Part shown: positions 1-7,060 of the stretch, one piece after another
Position numbering within the stretch: the stretch's first letter is position 1
How the letters are laid out: every line of letters begins with the position of its first letter
From: Gallionellaceae bacterium
GTDB taxonomy: Bacteria; Pseudomonadota; Gammaproteobacteria; Burkholderiales; Gallionellaceae
NCBI GenBank assembly: GCA_003445795.1
Contig: DMCN01000057.1
Coordinates: 8,652-19,850, forward strand
DNA length: 11,199 bases
Direction of reading: 5' to 3'
Notes under the pieces: generated by a model
What the model saw: the letters and a program-made list of their open reading frames with translations, nothing else
What the model was told of the DNA's origin: nothing
Database searches by the model: none
Position numbers and translations under genes: made by a program

Positions 1-326
1 TAGTCGAGGAAGAACAGCGGCTCGGCACCCTGTACCAGGATGTCGTTCACGCTCATGGCGACGAGGTCGATACCAACGGTGTCGTGGCGGTTCAGCTCGA
101 ATGCCAGTTTGAGCTTGGTACCCACGCCGTCGGTGCCGGACACCAGTACCGGCTCTTTATATTTTTTCGAGATCTCGACCAGACCGCCGAAACCGCCGAT
201 GCCGGAGAGGACTTCCGGGCGCATGGTGCGCTTGGCAAAGGGTTTGATGTTCTCGACCAGTTGGTCGCCCGCGTCGATGTCGACGCCCGCATCGCGATAG
301 GACAGGCTATTGGAGGGGGTATTCAA
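1..326 (-). CDS. purM: Phosphoribosylformylglycinamidine cyclo-ligase (AIR synthetase), 5' part only
   Basis: PurM closes the imidazole ring of FGAM with ATP to give AIR, in the cytoplasm, as step five of de novo purine synthesis. The visible 108 codons read from the start to the window edge. They contain the N-terminal family signatures SLSYRDAGVDIDAG (residues 7-20), the Gly-rich IGGFGG (43-48), SGTDGVGTKLKLAF (63-76) and GIDLVAMSVNDILVQGAEP (85-103), which match E. coli PurM closely. I place the start at a TTG (324-326): no in-frame ATG or GTG lies just upstream, the next in-frame Met is residue 35 inside the conserved core, and the resulting N-terminus has the usual length. Its ribosome-binding site is weak. 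The gene is divergent from the permease at 392, a common betaproteobacterial arrangement. The C-terminal two thirds lie outside the window. Confidence 0.95.
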   Translation of the reverse strand, partial: MNTPSNSLSYRDAGVDIDAGDQLVENIKPFAKRTMRPEVLSGIGGFGGLVEISKKYKEPVLVSGTDGVGTKLKLAFELNRHDTVGIDLVAMSVNDILVQGAEPLFFLD

Positions 327-391
327 GTTGAGTTCTCGCTTTCCAGAAGGTAAAGTGCAGCACAATTTTCCAACTGCGGATTTTACCTGAA
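327..391. promoter_or_regulatory. Divergent purM / permease intergenic region
   Basis: This 65-bp gap separates two divergent starts and must hold the signals for at least one of them. On the minus strand a TAAAAT hexamer (380-385) could be a -10 for purM, but no good -35 sits 17 bp upstream of it. On the plus strand neither a convincing promoter nor a strong Shine-Dalgarno is visible before the ATG at 392. The call rests mainly on position. Confidence 0.3.
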
Positions 392-1450
392 ATGACTCAT
401 GAACGCTTCGTGGCACTGTATTGGCTGGCCGCAGCGGCAGCTTTGGCCTGGCTGCTGTATCTGCTCGACCCCGTACTGACGCCGTTCCTGGCGGCGGGCA
501 TCCTGTCATACATCCTGCAACCGCTGGTCGCCCGTTCGGCCAAATGGCGTTTCATGTCGCGCACCTCGGCCACGGCGCTGGTGATGGCCTTGCTTTTCGG
601 CGCTCTGGTTGCGCTGCTGCTGATCCTGTTGCCGCTGTTGCGCTACGAATCGGGCATGCTGATGACCAAGTTGCCGGAGTTGCTGGATATCATCCGCCAG
701 CGCCTGCTGCCGCTGCTGGAACAGCACCTTGGCATCACCGTGCAATGGGATGTGGCGACCTTCAAGGAGTTGCTGAGCGAACACTGGCAGAGCGCGGGCG
801 GCGTTTCGGCCAGCCTGCTGCCCTGGCTGAGCAGCGGCGGTTCGACCCTGATCGCGATCGTGATGAACCTGTTGCTGATCCCGCTGGTGATGTTCTATCT
901 GTTGCGCGACTGGCCGCAGTTGCTGGAACGCGTCGACGGCATCATCCCGCGCCGCTGGCATGCCAAGACGGTGGAGATTACCGGCGAGGTGGACGTGATC
1001 CTGGCCGAGTTTCTGCGCGGCCAACTGTCGGTGATGGTTCTGATGAGCGTGTTCTACGCGCTGGCGCTGATGCTGACCGGGATGCAGTTCGCCCTGCCCA
1101 TCGGCATCGTGAGCGGCATGCTGGTGTTTGTGCCCTATCTGGGCGTGATCATCGGCTTGACGCTGGCGACCCTGGTTGCTTTGACGCAGTTCGATTCCTT
1201 CACTGGCGTGCTGCTGGTGTGGGTCGTGTTCACCGCGGGCCAGTTGCTGGAAGGAGTTGTGGTCACGCCCAAACTGGTTGGCGACCGTATCGGCCTGCAC
1301 CCGCTGGGGGTGATCTTCGCGCTGCTCGCGTTTGGCCAGTTGTTCGGTTTCTTCGGCGTGCTGTTGGCGCTGCCGATCTCGGCGATGCTGCTGGTCGGTC
1401 TGCGCCATTTCAAAGGCTGGTATCTGACCAGCGCCTTATACCGCAAGTGA
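392..1450 (+). CDS. AI-2E family transporter (PerM/YhhT-like permease)
   Basis: A 352-residue integral inner-membrane protein of the AI-2E transporter (formerly UPF0118/PerM) family. Family members have been linked to autoinducer-2 export or to Na+/H+ antiport, and the substrate here cannot be read from sequence. Hydrophobic segments cluster as expected: two near the N-terminus (about residues 9-40), one at about 63-83, a more polar central region (about 85-150), one at about 155-172, then several from about 210 to the end. The C-terminal signature HPLGVIFALLAFGQLFGFFG followed by LLALPISAML is typical of the family, and the length is usual. The ATG at 392 has only a weak ribosome-binding site. 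The hda start lies one base after the stop, a linkage often seen in Betaproteobacteria, so the two are probably co-transcribed. Family assignment is secure, function is not. Confidence 0.9.
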   Translation: MTHERFVALYWLAAAAALAWLLYLLDPVLTPFLAAGILSYILQPLVARSAKWRFMSRTSATALVMALLFGALVALLLILLPLLRYESGMLMTKLPELLDIIRQRLLPLLEQHLGITVQWDVATFKELLSEHWQSAGGVSASLLPWLSSGGSTLIAIVMNLLLIPLVMFYLLRDWPQLLERVDGIIPRRWHAKTVEITGEVDVILAEFLRGQLSVMVLMSVFYALALMLTGMQFALPIGIVSGMLVFVPYLGVIIGLTLATLVALTQFDSFTGVLLVWVVFTAGQLLEGVVVTPKLVGDRIGLHPLGVIFALLAFGQLFGFFGVLLALPISAMLLVGLRHFKGWYLTSALYRK

Positions 1451-1451
1451 C

Positions 1452-2111
1452 ATGAACCAATTATTGCTGGGTATCGTGCCCGAGTGGACTCCCGCCCTGG
1501 ATAACTTCGTCGCAGGGCGCAACGCCGAACTGCTTTCCGCATTGCGCCATGCGCTGTCCGGCACAAGTGGGGAGCGCGGCTTGTATGTCTGGGGAGAAGC
1601 AGGCAGCGGTAAGAGTCATCTGCTGCAGGCCGCTGTAGGGGCTGTGCGTGCAGTCGGCCAGTCTGCGATCTATGCCTGCGGCGAAGTGCCGGAAGCCGCG
1701 CAGGTGGTGGCCGTTGACGATGTGGAGAGACTGGATGATGCGGCGCAGATCCAATTGTTTGAACTCTACAACAGCCAGCGTGAGACCGGCGGTATGCTGC
1801 TGGTGAGCGGCCTGGCAGCACCCGCACACTTGAAAGTTCGCGACGATCTGCGCACACGACTGGGTTGGGGGCTGGTGTATCAGATTCACGCCTTGGACGA
1901 TGAAGAGAAGACCCAGGCGCTGAAACAACATGCACTGGCACGCGGATTGGAACTGCCGGGCGAAGTGACGACCTATCTGTTGCGGCACGGACGCCGCGAT
2001 CTGCCTTCGCTGCTGGCGACACTGGATGCGCTGGACGAACATTGCCTGCGTTTGAAAAGGGCTGCCTCGGTGCCGCTGTTGAAAGAGGTCATGCGTGCAG
2101 TGACGGAATGA
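1452..2111 (+). CDS. hda: DnaA regulatory inactivator Hda
   Basis: A 219-residue DnaA-paralogous AAA+ protein. In E. coli, Hda bound to the DNA-loaded sliding clamp stimulates ATP hydrolysis by DnaA and so prevents re-initiation (RIDA). The N-terminus carries QLLLGI (residues 3-8), which resembles the clamp-binding motif QL(S/D)LPL of Hda proteins. Walker A is GEAGSGKS (48-55) and Walker B is VVAVDD (85-90). The box VII segment LRTRLGWG (133-140) supplies R136, aligned by eye with the arginine finger of E. coli Hda (SRLDWG there). No DnaA domain IV helix-turn-helix follows, which separates it from DnaA itself. Walker A is intact, whereas E. coli Hda has a degenerate GAGRS version. It begins one base after the upstream permease stop. 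Confidence 0.93.
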   Translation: MNQLLLGIVPEWTPALDNFVAGRNAELLSALRHALSGTSGERGLYVWGEAGSGKSHLLQAAVGAVRAVGQSAIYACGEVPEAAQVVAVDDVERLDDAAQIQLFELYNSQRETGGMLLVSGLAAPAHLKVRDDLRTRLGWGLVYQIHALDDEEKTQALKQHALARGLELPGEVTTYLLRHGRRDLPSLLATLDALDEHCLRLKRAASVPLLKEVMRAVTE

Positions 2112-2147
2112 TTGAGAGTGTTTCAACTATTAAGTACGGAGTGTGAT

Positions 2148-2810
2148 GTGAATCTGGCTTTATTCGATCTGGACAATACCCTGTTGAGCGGTGACAGCGA
2201 TTTCGAGTGGTCGCAGTTCCTGATCGAGCAGGGCGTGCTCGACCGCGAGCTGTTCGAGGCGAAGAACTTGGCGTTCTACGAGCAGTACAAGGCAGGGACG
2301 CTGGATATCCACGAGTTCCTCGATTTTCAGTTGAAACCCCTGTCGCGCCATGCACGCAAGGTTCTGGACGAATGGCACGAGGAGTTCATGCGCCGCAAGG
2401 TGCGTCCGATGATGGGCGACAAGGCGCGCCAACTGGTGGCGCAGCACAAGACTGCGGGTGATGTGTGCGTGATCATCACTGCCACCAACAGTTTCGTGAC
2501 CGCACCCATCGCGCGCGAGTTCGGCATCGAACATCTGATCGGCACCGATCCGGAGCAGAAGAACGGCGAATTCACCGGTCGTGTCGCCGGCATCCCCAGC
2601 TTCCGCGACGGCAAGGTGACGCGCATGGAATCCTGGCTGGCCGAACGCGGCTGGAACTGGGCGAGCTTCGCCGTGACTTCTTTCTATAGTGATTCCCTGA
2701 ACGACCTGCCCTTGCTCTCCAAAGTGAAGAATCCGGTCGCCGTGGATCCCGACGAGACCTTGCGAAAACACGCGCAAAAACAAGGTTGGCCTATCATTTC
2801 CCTGCGCTGA
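2148..2810 (+). CDS. HAD superfamily subfamily IB phosphatase (SerB-like)
   Basis: A 220-residue cytoplasmic HAD-type phosphohydrolase. All four HAD motifs are visible: DLDNT with nucleophile D7 and acid/base D9, motif II threonine in ITATN (T111), a motif III lysine (K156 in DGKVTR), and metal-binding D182 and D186 in SDSLNDLP. The helical cap between motifs I and II (about residues 15-95) fits subfamily IB, which contains SerB-like and histidinol-phosphatase-like enzymes. The substrate cannot be assigned from sequence. I chose the GTG at 2148 because GGAG (2138-2141) lies 6 bases upstream and the protein then begins directly with the first beta strand (MNLALFDLDN). An in-frame TTG at 2112 would add 12 unconserved residues. 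It lies 36 bp after hda and may belong to the same transcript. Confidence 0.88.
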   Translation: MNLALFDLDNTLLSGDSDFEWSQFLIEQGVLDRELFEAKNLAFYEQYKAGTLDIHEFLDFQLKPLSRHARKVLDEWHEEFMRRKVRPMMGDKARQLVAQHKTAGDVCVIITATNSFVTAPIAREFGIEHLIGTDPEQKNGEFTGRVAGIPSFRDGKVTRMESWLAERGWNWASFAVTSFYSDSLNDLPLLSKVKNPVAVDPDETLRKHAQKQGWPIISLR

Positions 2811-2826
2811 ACCAAGGCAGGAGAGG

Positions 2827-2847
2827 GGGCGGTGTATAATTCCGCCC
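2827..2847 (+). promoter_or_regulatory. Probable pcnB operon promoter inside an inverted repeat
   Basis: A perfect TATAAT (2835-2840) lies 46 bp upstream of the pcnB start. It sits in the 9-nt loop of a perfect 6-bp inverted repeat, GGGCGG (2827-2832) and CCGCCC (2842-2847). The downstream arm would be a GC-rich discriminator. No good -35 hexamer is seen at the expected distance (around 2812), so the promoter may be weak or activator-dependent. Promoter identity is inferred from the -10 match and position only. Confidence 0.5.
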
Positions 2848-2848
2848 G

Positions 2849-2868
2849 TCGCCGCGATCCAGCGGCGA
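2849..2868 (+). promoter_or_regulatory. Leader hairpin in the pcnB 5' UTR
   Basis: A perfect 7-bp inverted repeat, TCGCCGC (2849-2855) and GCGGCGA (2862-2868), encloses a 6-nt loop. It sits between the TATAAT and the pcnB ATG and would lie at or near the very 5' end of the mRNA. It is followed by a pyrimidine-rich stretch with TTTTT (2876-2880) just before the start codon. It could stabilise the transcript end, act as a partial attenuator, or influence ribosome access. The sequence alone does not decide which. Confidence 0.45.
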
Positions 2869-2885
2869 TTTCAACTTTTTCGACC

Positions 2886-4232
2886 ATGATAAAAAGACTG
2901 TTCAAACGGGTATTCGGCAAATCAGCTCCGGTGCGGGTGGTGGGCGCGGCGCATGTTATTCCATATGAAAAACATGGCGTTAGTCGCGACGGCATCAGCC
3001 ACGGCGCAAAGCGCGTTACCGACGGGCTGCAGGCTGCCGGGTTCCAGGCCTTTGTGGTCGGCGGTGCAGTGCGCGACTTGCTGCTCGATCGCCAGCCCAA
3101 GGATTTCGATGTGGCTACCGATGCCACCCCGGAAGAGGTGAAGCGGGTGTTCCGCCGCGCGCGCATCATCGGGCGGCGTTTCCGCCTGGTGCATGTGATG
3201 TTCGGCGAAGAAACGGTGGAAGTCTCCACCTTCCGCCGCGCCATCGACGCCGAAGATGCGGAGACCGACGCGCACGGGCGCATCCTGCGCGACAACGAGT
3301 TCGGTGACCAGCAACAGGATGCCGCGCGGCGTGACTTTACTGCCAACGCGCTGTTCTACGATCCCGCTACACAAGAGATTTTCGATTACCACAACGGTTA
3401 TGCCGACATCCGCGCCAACGTGTTGCGCATGATCGGCGACCCTGAAGTGCGTTACCGCGAAGATCCGGTGCGCATGCTGCGCGCGGTACGGCTTTCGGCC
3501 AAGCTGGGTATGAAACTGGACCCCGCCACTGCCGCGCCGATCTTCAAGATGAAAGAACTGTTGAGCAATGTGCCCGAGGCGCGCCTGTTTGACGAGATGC
3601 TCAAGCTGCTGTTGTCCGGCCACGCCATGCCCTGCATCAAGAAGCTGCGCGCGATGGACTTGCATCACGGCATGCTGCCTATGCTTGACGTGATCCTCGA
3701 ACAGCCGATGGGCGAGAAGTTCGTCATGCTGGCTCTGGAGAACACCGATCAGCGTATCGCCGAAGAGAAAGCCACTTCCCCCGCCTTCCTGTTTGCCGCA
3801 TTGCTATGGCATGAGGTGCTGGCCGCGTGGAAGGCCAAGCAGGATGCGGGCGAGAAGCCCATCGGGGCGATGCATGCGGCGATGGATGAAGTGCTCGACA
3901 GGCAACGCGCGCAACTCGCCATCCCGCGCCGCTACGACACGGTGATGAAAGAACTGTGGCTCATGCAGCCGCGCTTCGAACAGCGCGGCGGGCAGCGCCC
4001 CCTGCGTCTGCTGGCCTTGCCGCGCTTCCGTGCCGCTTACGATTTCCTGTTGCTGCGCTGCCAGAGTGGCGAAGTGGAAACCGAGCTCGGTACCTGGTGG
4101 GAAGAGTTCCAGCATGCCAGTGACGACCGGCGCGCCGAGATGTTGTTGCCGGATACCGGCGGCCCGAAGAAACGCCGTCGCCGCAGCAAGAAGCCCGGCT
4201 CCGCGACGCAATCTGAATTGCCGATAGACTGA
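2886..4232 (+). CDS. pcnB: Poly(A) polymerase I
   Basis: PcnB adds poly(A) tails to RNA 3' ends and promotes RNA decay. The 448-residue protein is a class II nucleotidyltransferase. It has GGAVRD (59-64), catalytic Asp pair D73 and D75 in PKDFD, GRRFRLVHVMFG and VEVSTFR after it, RRDFTANALFYD, and RYREDPVRMLRAVR of the RNA-binding neck. The PcnB-specific C-terminal half follows, with FRAAYDFLLLR and a basic tail (KKRRRRSKK) like that of E. coli PcnB. These features, and the length, separate it from CCA-adding enzyme. I chose the ATG at 2886, giving an N-terminus IKRLFKRVFGK like other PcnB proteins. An in-frame GTG at 2832 lies within the predicted promoter. No Shine-Dalgarno precedes the ATG, which suggests limited translation, as with the non-ATG start of E. 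coli pcnB. Its TGA overlaps the folK ATG (TGATG). Confidence 0.95.
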   Translation: MIKRLFKRVFGKSAPVRVVGAAHVIPYEKHGVSRDGISHGAKRVTDGLQAAGFQAFVVGGAVRDLLLDRQPKDFDVATDATPEEVKRVFRRARIIGRRFRLVHVMFGEETVEVSTFRRAIDAEDAETDAHGRILRDNEFGDQQQDAARRDFTANALFYDPATQEIFDYHNGYADIRANVLRMIGDPEVRYREDPVRMLRAVRLSAKLGMKLDPATAAPIFKMKELLSNVPEARLFDEMLKLLLSGHAMPCIKKLRAMDLHHGMLPMLDVILEQPMGEKFVMLALENTDQRIAEEKATSPAFLFAALLWHEVLAAWKAKQDAGEKPIGAMHAAMDEVLDRQRAQLAIPRRYDTVMKELWLMQPRFEQRGGQRPLRLLALPRFRAAYDFLLLRCQSGEVETELGTWWEEFQHASDDRRAEMLLPDTGGPKKRRRRSKKPGSATQSELPID

Positions 4233-4711
4233 TGAAGCACGTTGCGTTCGTCGGGCTGGGCAGCAACCTGGCCGATCCCGCCGCACAGGTTTCGCAGGCG
4301 CTGGATGCCTTGAACGGGTTGCCGCAGACGCGCTTGCTGAAGAAGTCATCGCTGTATCGCAGCGCACCGGTGGGTTATCTGGATCAGCCGGACTTCATCA
4401 ATGCGGTAGCGCAGATAGAGACGGAACTGGTTCCACACGCGCTGCTTGACGCGCTGCTGGCGCTGGAACAGGAATGCGGACGTACGCGCGAGTTTCGCAA
4501 TGCGCCGCGCACGCTTGATCTGGATGTGTTGCTGTACGATGACCTGGTGCATCACGAACACGGACTGACCATCCCGCACCCGCAGATGCACCTGCGTGCG
4601 TTCGTGTTGCAGCCGCTGCTGGAGATCGCGCCGGACTGCGTGATCCCCGGCGTGGGAGTCGCGGCAGAGGCGGGGCGGTCGTGTGCGGAGCAAAAACTGG
4701 AGCGGATCTGA
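4232..4711 (+). CDS. folK: 2-amino-4-hydroxy-6-hydroxymethyldihydropteridine pyrophosphokinase (HPPK)
   Basis: FolK transfers pyrophosphate from ATP to 6-hydroxymethyl-7,8-dihydropterin, the step before dihydropteroate synthase in folate synthesis. The 159-residue protein has the family start VAFVGLGSNLADP (residues 4-16), YRSAPVGYLDQPDFINAV in the middle, the HPPK signature region RTREFRNAPRTLDLDVLLYD with its two metal-binding aspartates (DLD), and IPHPQMHLRAFVLQPLLEIAP. Length is normal. The start overlaps the pcnB stop as TGATG, so translation is probably coupled. The kinase gene downstream starts directly after the stop. The pcnB-folK pair is common in Beta- and Gammaproteobacteria. Confidence 0.95.
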   Translation: MKHVAFVGLGSNLADPAAQVSQALDALNGLPQTRLLKKSSLYRSAPVGYLDQPDFINAVAQIETELVPHALLDALLALEQECGRTREFRNAPRTLDLDVLLYDDLVHHEHGLTIPHPQMHLRAFVLQPLLEIAPDCVIPGVGVAAEAGRSCAEQKLERI

Positions 4712-5353
4712 ATGCCCCTGAGTAAATATCGCTACATCGTGGTGGAGGGCCCCATCGGCGTAGGCAAGACCAGTCTTGCGCAACGCCTGGCCGATCTTGC
4801 CGAGGCGCATGCCCTGCTGGAGAAACCGCAGGACAACCCCTTTCTGGCCAACTTCTATCAGGACCCCGCGCGCTACGCGCTGCCCACGCAACTGTTTTTC
4901 CTGTTCCAACGCATCAACGAAGCTCGCGACCTGGCGCAGATGGATATGTTCCGCAGCCGCACTGTCTCCGATTACCTGTTCGAAAAGGACGCGCTGTTCG
5001 CACGCCTGACACTGAGCGACGAGGAGTACAAACTGTACCAGTCCATCTATCAGGGTCTGTCGCCGCAGGCACCCGCGCCCGACCTGGTGATCTATCTGCA
5101 GGCACCCACCTACACGCTGTCCGAGCGTGTGCGCCGCCGTGGCAACCGCTACGAACGCACTATCCAGGACGACTATCTGGAGCGGCTCTCGGCCAGCTAC
5201 GGCGAGTTCTTCCATCACTATGACAATGCGCCGGTGTTGGTGGTAAACAGCGAACACCTGAATTTTGTGGATAATGCAGACGACTTCAGCTTGCTGCTCG
5301 ACCGCATCGCCAAGATGCGCGGGCGCAGGGAATATTTCAACGTGGGGGCATGA
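4712..5353 (+). CDS. Deoxynucleoside kinase family protein (deoxyadenosine/deoxyguanosine kinase-like)
   Basis: A 213-residue P-loop kinase of the dNK family, which phosphorylates deoxynucleosides for salvage. Residues 13-20 form the P-loop GPIGVGKT. The substrate-pocket segment PFLANFYQDPARYALPTQ and the LFFLFQR helix follow, then an arginine-rich LID, RVRRRGNRYE, and a final strand VLVVNSE. Where classical dNKs have an (E/D)RS motif after the helix, this protein reads FRSRTVSDYLFEKDALFA, a form I associate with the proteobacterial branch found beside folK and panB. Substrate preference therefore cannot be inferred safely. The ATG follows the folK stop without a gap, and panB starts one base after its own stop. 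This places a salvage kinase within a folate/pantothenate operon, a recurrent but functionally unexplained association. Confidence 0.88.
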   Translation: MPLSKYRYIVVEGPIGVGKTSLAQRLADLAEAHALLEKPQDNPFLANFYQDPARYALPTQLFFLFQRINEARDLAQMDMFRSRTVSDYLFEKDALFARLTLSDEEYKLYQSIYQGLSPQAPAPDLVIYLQAPTYTLSERVRRRGNRYERTIQDDYLERLSASYGEFFHHYDNAPVLVVNSEHLNFVDNADDFSLLLDRIAKMRGRREYFNVGA

Positions 5354-5354
5354 T

Positions 5355-6146
5355 ATGCGAACGACCCTGAGCAAACTCCAATCCATGCGCGACAAGGGCG
5401 AGAAGATCGCCGTGCTGACCTGCTACGACGCCAGCTTCGCCACACTGATGGAAACCAACGGCGTGGACGTGCTGCTGGTCGGCGATTCGCTGGGCATGGT
5501 CGTGCAGGGGCGCGAGTCCACGCTGCCGGTCACCATCGAGCAGATGGCTTATCACACCGCCTGTGTGGTCAGCGGTGCGCAGCAGGCGTTCGTCATCGCC
5601 GACATGCCGTTCGGCACCTCGCAATTCAGCGCGCGCGAGACCTTCGGCCATGCCGTGCAACTGATGCAGGCCGGTGCCGAGATGGTCAAGCTCGAAGGCG
5701 GTGCCGAGATGGCCGAGACTGTCGCCTTTCTCACCTCGCGCGGCATTCCGGTCTGTGCGCACATCGGCCTCACCCCGCAATCGGTCAACCAACTTGGCGG
5801 TTACAAGGTGCAGGGCAAGACCGATGCCGCCGCAAAGAAACTGCTGCAAGACGCCAAAGCGCTGCAGGAGGCAGGCGCAGGCATGATCGTGCTCGAAGCC
5901 ATTCCCGCCGCGCTCGGCGCGCAAGTCACCCAACAATTGCGCATCCCCACCATTGGTATCGGTGCGGGTGCCGCTTGTTCCGGCCAGGTGCTGGTGGTGT
6001 ACGACATGCTCGGCATCTATCCCGGCAAGAAGGCGCGTTTTGTGAAGGATTTCATGCAGGGCGCATCTTCCATCGCTGATGCGGTGGCGCACTATGTCGC
6101 CGAAGTGAAGTCCGGAAAATTCCCCGGTGCAGAGCATTCATTCTGA
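5355..6146 (+). CDS. panB: 3-methyl-2-oxobutanoate hydroxymethyltransferase
   Basis: PanB uses 5,10-methylene-tetrahydrofolate to hydroxymethylate alpha-ketoisovalerate, giving ketopantoate, the committed step of pantothenate synthesis. The 263-residue protein (E. coli 264) keeps the Mg-binding D44 (VGDSLGM) and D83 (ADMPF), the substrate-binding K112 and E114 (VKLEGG), and E181 (VLEAIP), equivalent to the proposed catalytic glutamate of E. coli PanB. GLTPQSVNQLGGYKVQGK and IPTIGIGAG are also typical. The ATG at 5355 is one base after the kinase stop and begins RTTLSKLQSMRDKGEKIAVL as expected; a longer reading frame upstream overlaps the kinase and is not conserved. Dependence on folate links it to folK two genes upstream. 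Its stop overlaps the panC start (TGATG). Confidence 0.97.
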   Translation: MRTTLSKLQSMRDKGEKIAVLTCYDASFATLMETNGVDVLLVGDSLGMVVQGRESTLPVTIEQMAYHTACVVSGAQQAFVIADMPFGTSQFSARETFGHAVQLMQAGAEMVKLEGGAEMAETVAFLTSRGIPVCAHIGLTPQSVNQLGGYKVQGKTDAAAKKLLQDAKALQEAGAGMIVLEAIPAALGAQVTQQLRIPTIGIGAGAACSGQVLVVYDMLGIYPGKKARFVKDFMQGASSIADAVAHYVAEVKSGKFPGAEHSF

Positions 6147-6973
6147 TGCAACTCATCCATTCCGTTCCCGAACTGCGCGCCCGCCTTGCCAACGAGAAGG
6201 CCATCGCCTTCGTGCCCACCATGGGCAATCTGCACGAGGGGCACATCGAACTGGTGCGCATCGCGTGCCAGCAGGGCACATGCGTGGTGGTGAGCATCTT
6301 CGTCAATCCGTTACAGTTCGGTCCCAACGAGGATTTCGACAAATATCCACGCACGCTGGAGGCGGACTGCGCGAAGTTGCAGGGGCTGGCCGATGTGGTG
6401 TTCGCGCCTGCCGTGGCCGATATGTATCCCGAGCAGCAGACGCTGTTCGTCGAGCCGCCGCCCATTGCCAGTGAGCTGTGCGGCGAGTTTCGCCCCGGCC
6501 ACTTCCGCGGCATGGCGACGGTGGTGCTGAAGCTGTTCAACCTGGTGCAGCCGCAGGTCGCTATCTTCGGCAAGAAGGATTACCAGCAACTGGCCATCAT
6601 CCGGCAGATGGTCACCCAGTTCAATTTGCCCATCACGATAGTGGGGGCGGAGACCTCGCGCGCGGCGGACGGCCTGGCCTTGTCCTCGCGCAACCAGTAC
6701 CTGTCGCCACAGGAGCGAACCGAAGCGGCTTTCCTCAGTCAAACATTGCGTGGGATGGGGGAAGCATTGAAAAAGGGCGCGGGCGATTATCTTGCGCTGG
6801 AGCGGGAAGCGGGCGCGGCGCTTGCCAAGCGCGGTTGGCAGGTGGAATATGTCGCCGTGCGCAAGCAGTCCGACCTGGGCGTGCCGACCAAGGATGACCG
6901 CAAACTGGTGATTGTGGTGGCAGCGCGGTTGGGCAAGACCCGTTTGATCGACAATTTGGAAGTTTGTCTTTAG
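6146..6973 (+). CDS. panC: Pantothenate synthetase (pantoate--beta-alanine ligase)
   Basis: PanC condenses pantoate with beta-alanine, with ATP cleavage to AMP through a pantoyl-adenylate. The 275-residue protein has the nucleotidyltransferase motif VPTMGNLHEGH, with H30 and H33 as the HIGH-like pair, then VVSIFVNPLQFGPNEDF, FRPGHFRGMATVV, LFNLVQPQVAIFGKKDYQQL and the KMSKS-equivalent region ADGLALSSRNQYL. It ends AARLGKTRLIDNLEV like the E. coli enzyme. The ATG at 6146 shares a base with the panB stop, so translational coupling is likely. Beta-alanine would be supplied by PanD, encoded just downstream from what appears to be a separate promoter. Ketopantoate reductase is not encoded in this window. 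Confidence 0.97.
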   Translation: MQLIHSVPELRARLANEKAIAFVPTMGNLHEGHIELVRIACQQGTCVVVSIFVNPLQFGPNEDFDKYPRTLEADCAKLQGLADVVFAPAVADMYPEQQTLFVEPPPIASELCGEFRPGHFRGMATVVLKLFNLVQPQVAIFGKKDYQQLAIIRQMVTQFNLPITIVGAETSRAADGLALSSRNQYLSPQERTEAAFLSQTLRGMGEALKKGAGDYLALEREAGAALAKRGWQVEYVAVRKQSDLGVPTKDDRKLVIVVAARLGKTRLIDNLEVCL

Positions 6974-6991
6974 CGCCCGGACGTTTATAAT
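6964..6991 (+). promoter_or_regulatory. Probable panD promoter
   Basis: A perfect TATAAT (6986-6991) lies just after the panC stop, with a poor -35 candidate TTGTCT (6964-6969) at 16-bp spacing. The following GCGCGCCCCC is a very GC-rich discriminator, a feature known from stringently controlled promoters; control of that kind here is only a guess. This would let panD be transcribed independently of the upstream operon. The CCCC at 6998-7001 could pair with GGGG at 7010-7013, next to the ribosome-binding site of the leader peptide. Confidence 0.55.
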
Positions 6992-7019
6992 GCGCGCCCC
7001 CTGAGAGTCGGGGAGGAAT

Positions 7020-7058
7020 ATGAAGCTGTTTTCTGCCCTGAAAGGGCTGAGGAGGTGA
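7020..7058 (+). CDS. Putative 12-codon leader peptide upstream of panD
   Basis: An ATG (7020-7022) with a strong Shine-Dalgarno GGGGAGG (7010-7016) opens a short frame encoding MKLFSALKGLRR and ending TGA (7056-7058), two bases before the panD ATG. The last two sense codons are AGG AGG, rare arginine codons in many proteobacteria, and they are exactly the Shine-Dalgarno of panD. A small stem, GCCCT (7035-7039) with AGGGC (7043-7047), lies inside the frame. Ribosomes translating the leader would cover or free the panD ribosome-binding site, so translational coupling is plausible. The peptide has no run of one amino acid that would suggest classical attenuation. I know of no described leader of this kind for panD. 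The frame and signals are seen; expression is inferred. Confidence 0.45.
   Translation: MKLFSALKGLRR
7050..7055 (+). promoter_or_regulatory. panD ribosome-binding site overlapping leader codons
   Basis: AGGAGG lies 5 bases before the panD ATG at 7061, a near-ideal Shine-Dalgarno. It fixes the panD start over the in-frame GTG at 7055. The same six bases are the final two codons of the leader frame at 7020-7058. Confidence 0.8.
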
Positions 7059-7060
7059 CC

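Noticed and set aside
506..1408. Long minus-strand open frame opposite the AI-2E permease
   Set aside because: Its translation is Gln/His/Arg-rich with no domain signal, as expected for the antisense frame of a Leu-rich membrane protein gene.
2112..2147. Upstream TTG start for the HAD phosphatase
   Set aside because: It would sit directly on the hda stop without a ribosome-binding site and add residues before the first beta strand; the GTG at 2148 has GGAG at good spacing.
2922..3668. Long minus-strand open frame opposite pcnB
   Set aside because: Shadow of a GC-biased coding sequence; pcnB is fully supported by conserved motifs on the plus strand.
4346..6137. Two long minus-strand open frames opposite folK, the kinase and panB
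   Set aside because: Compositional shadows: the plus-strand genes are certain and the antisense translations carry no recognisable motif.
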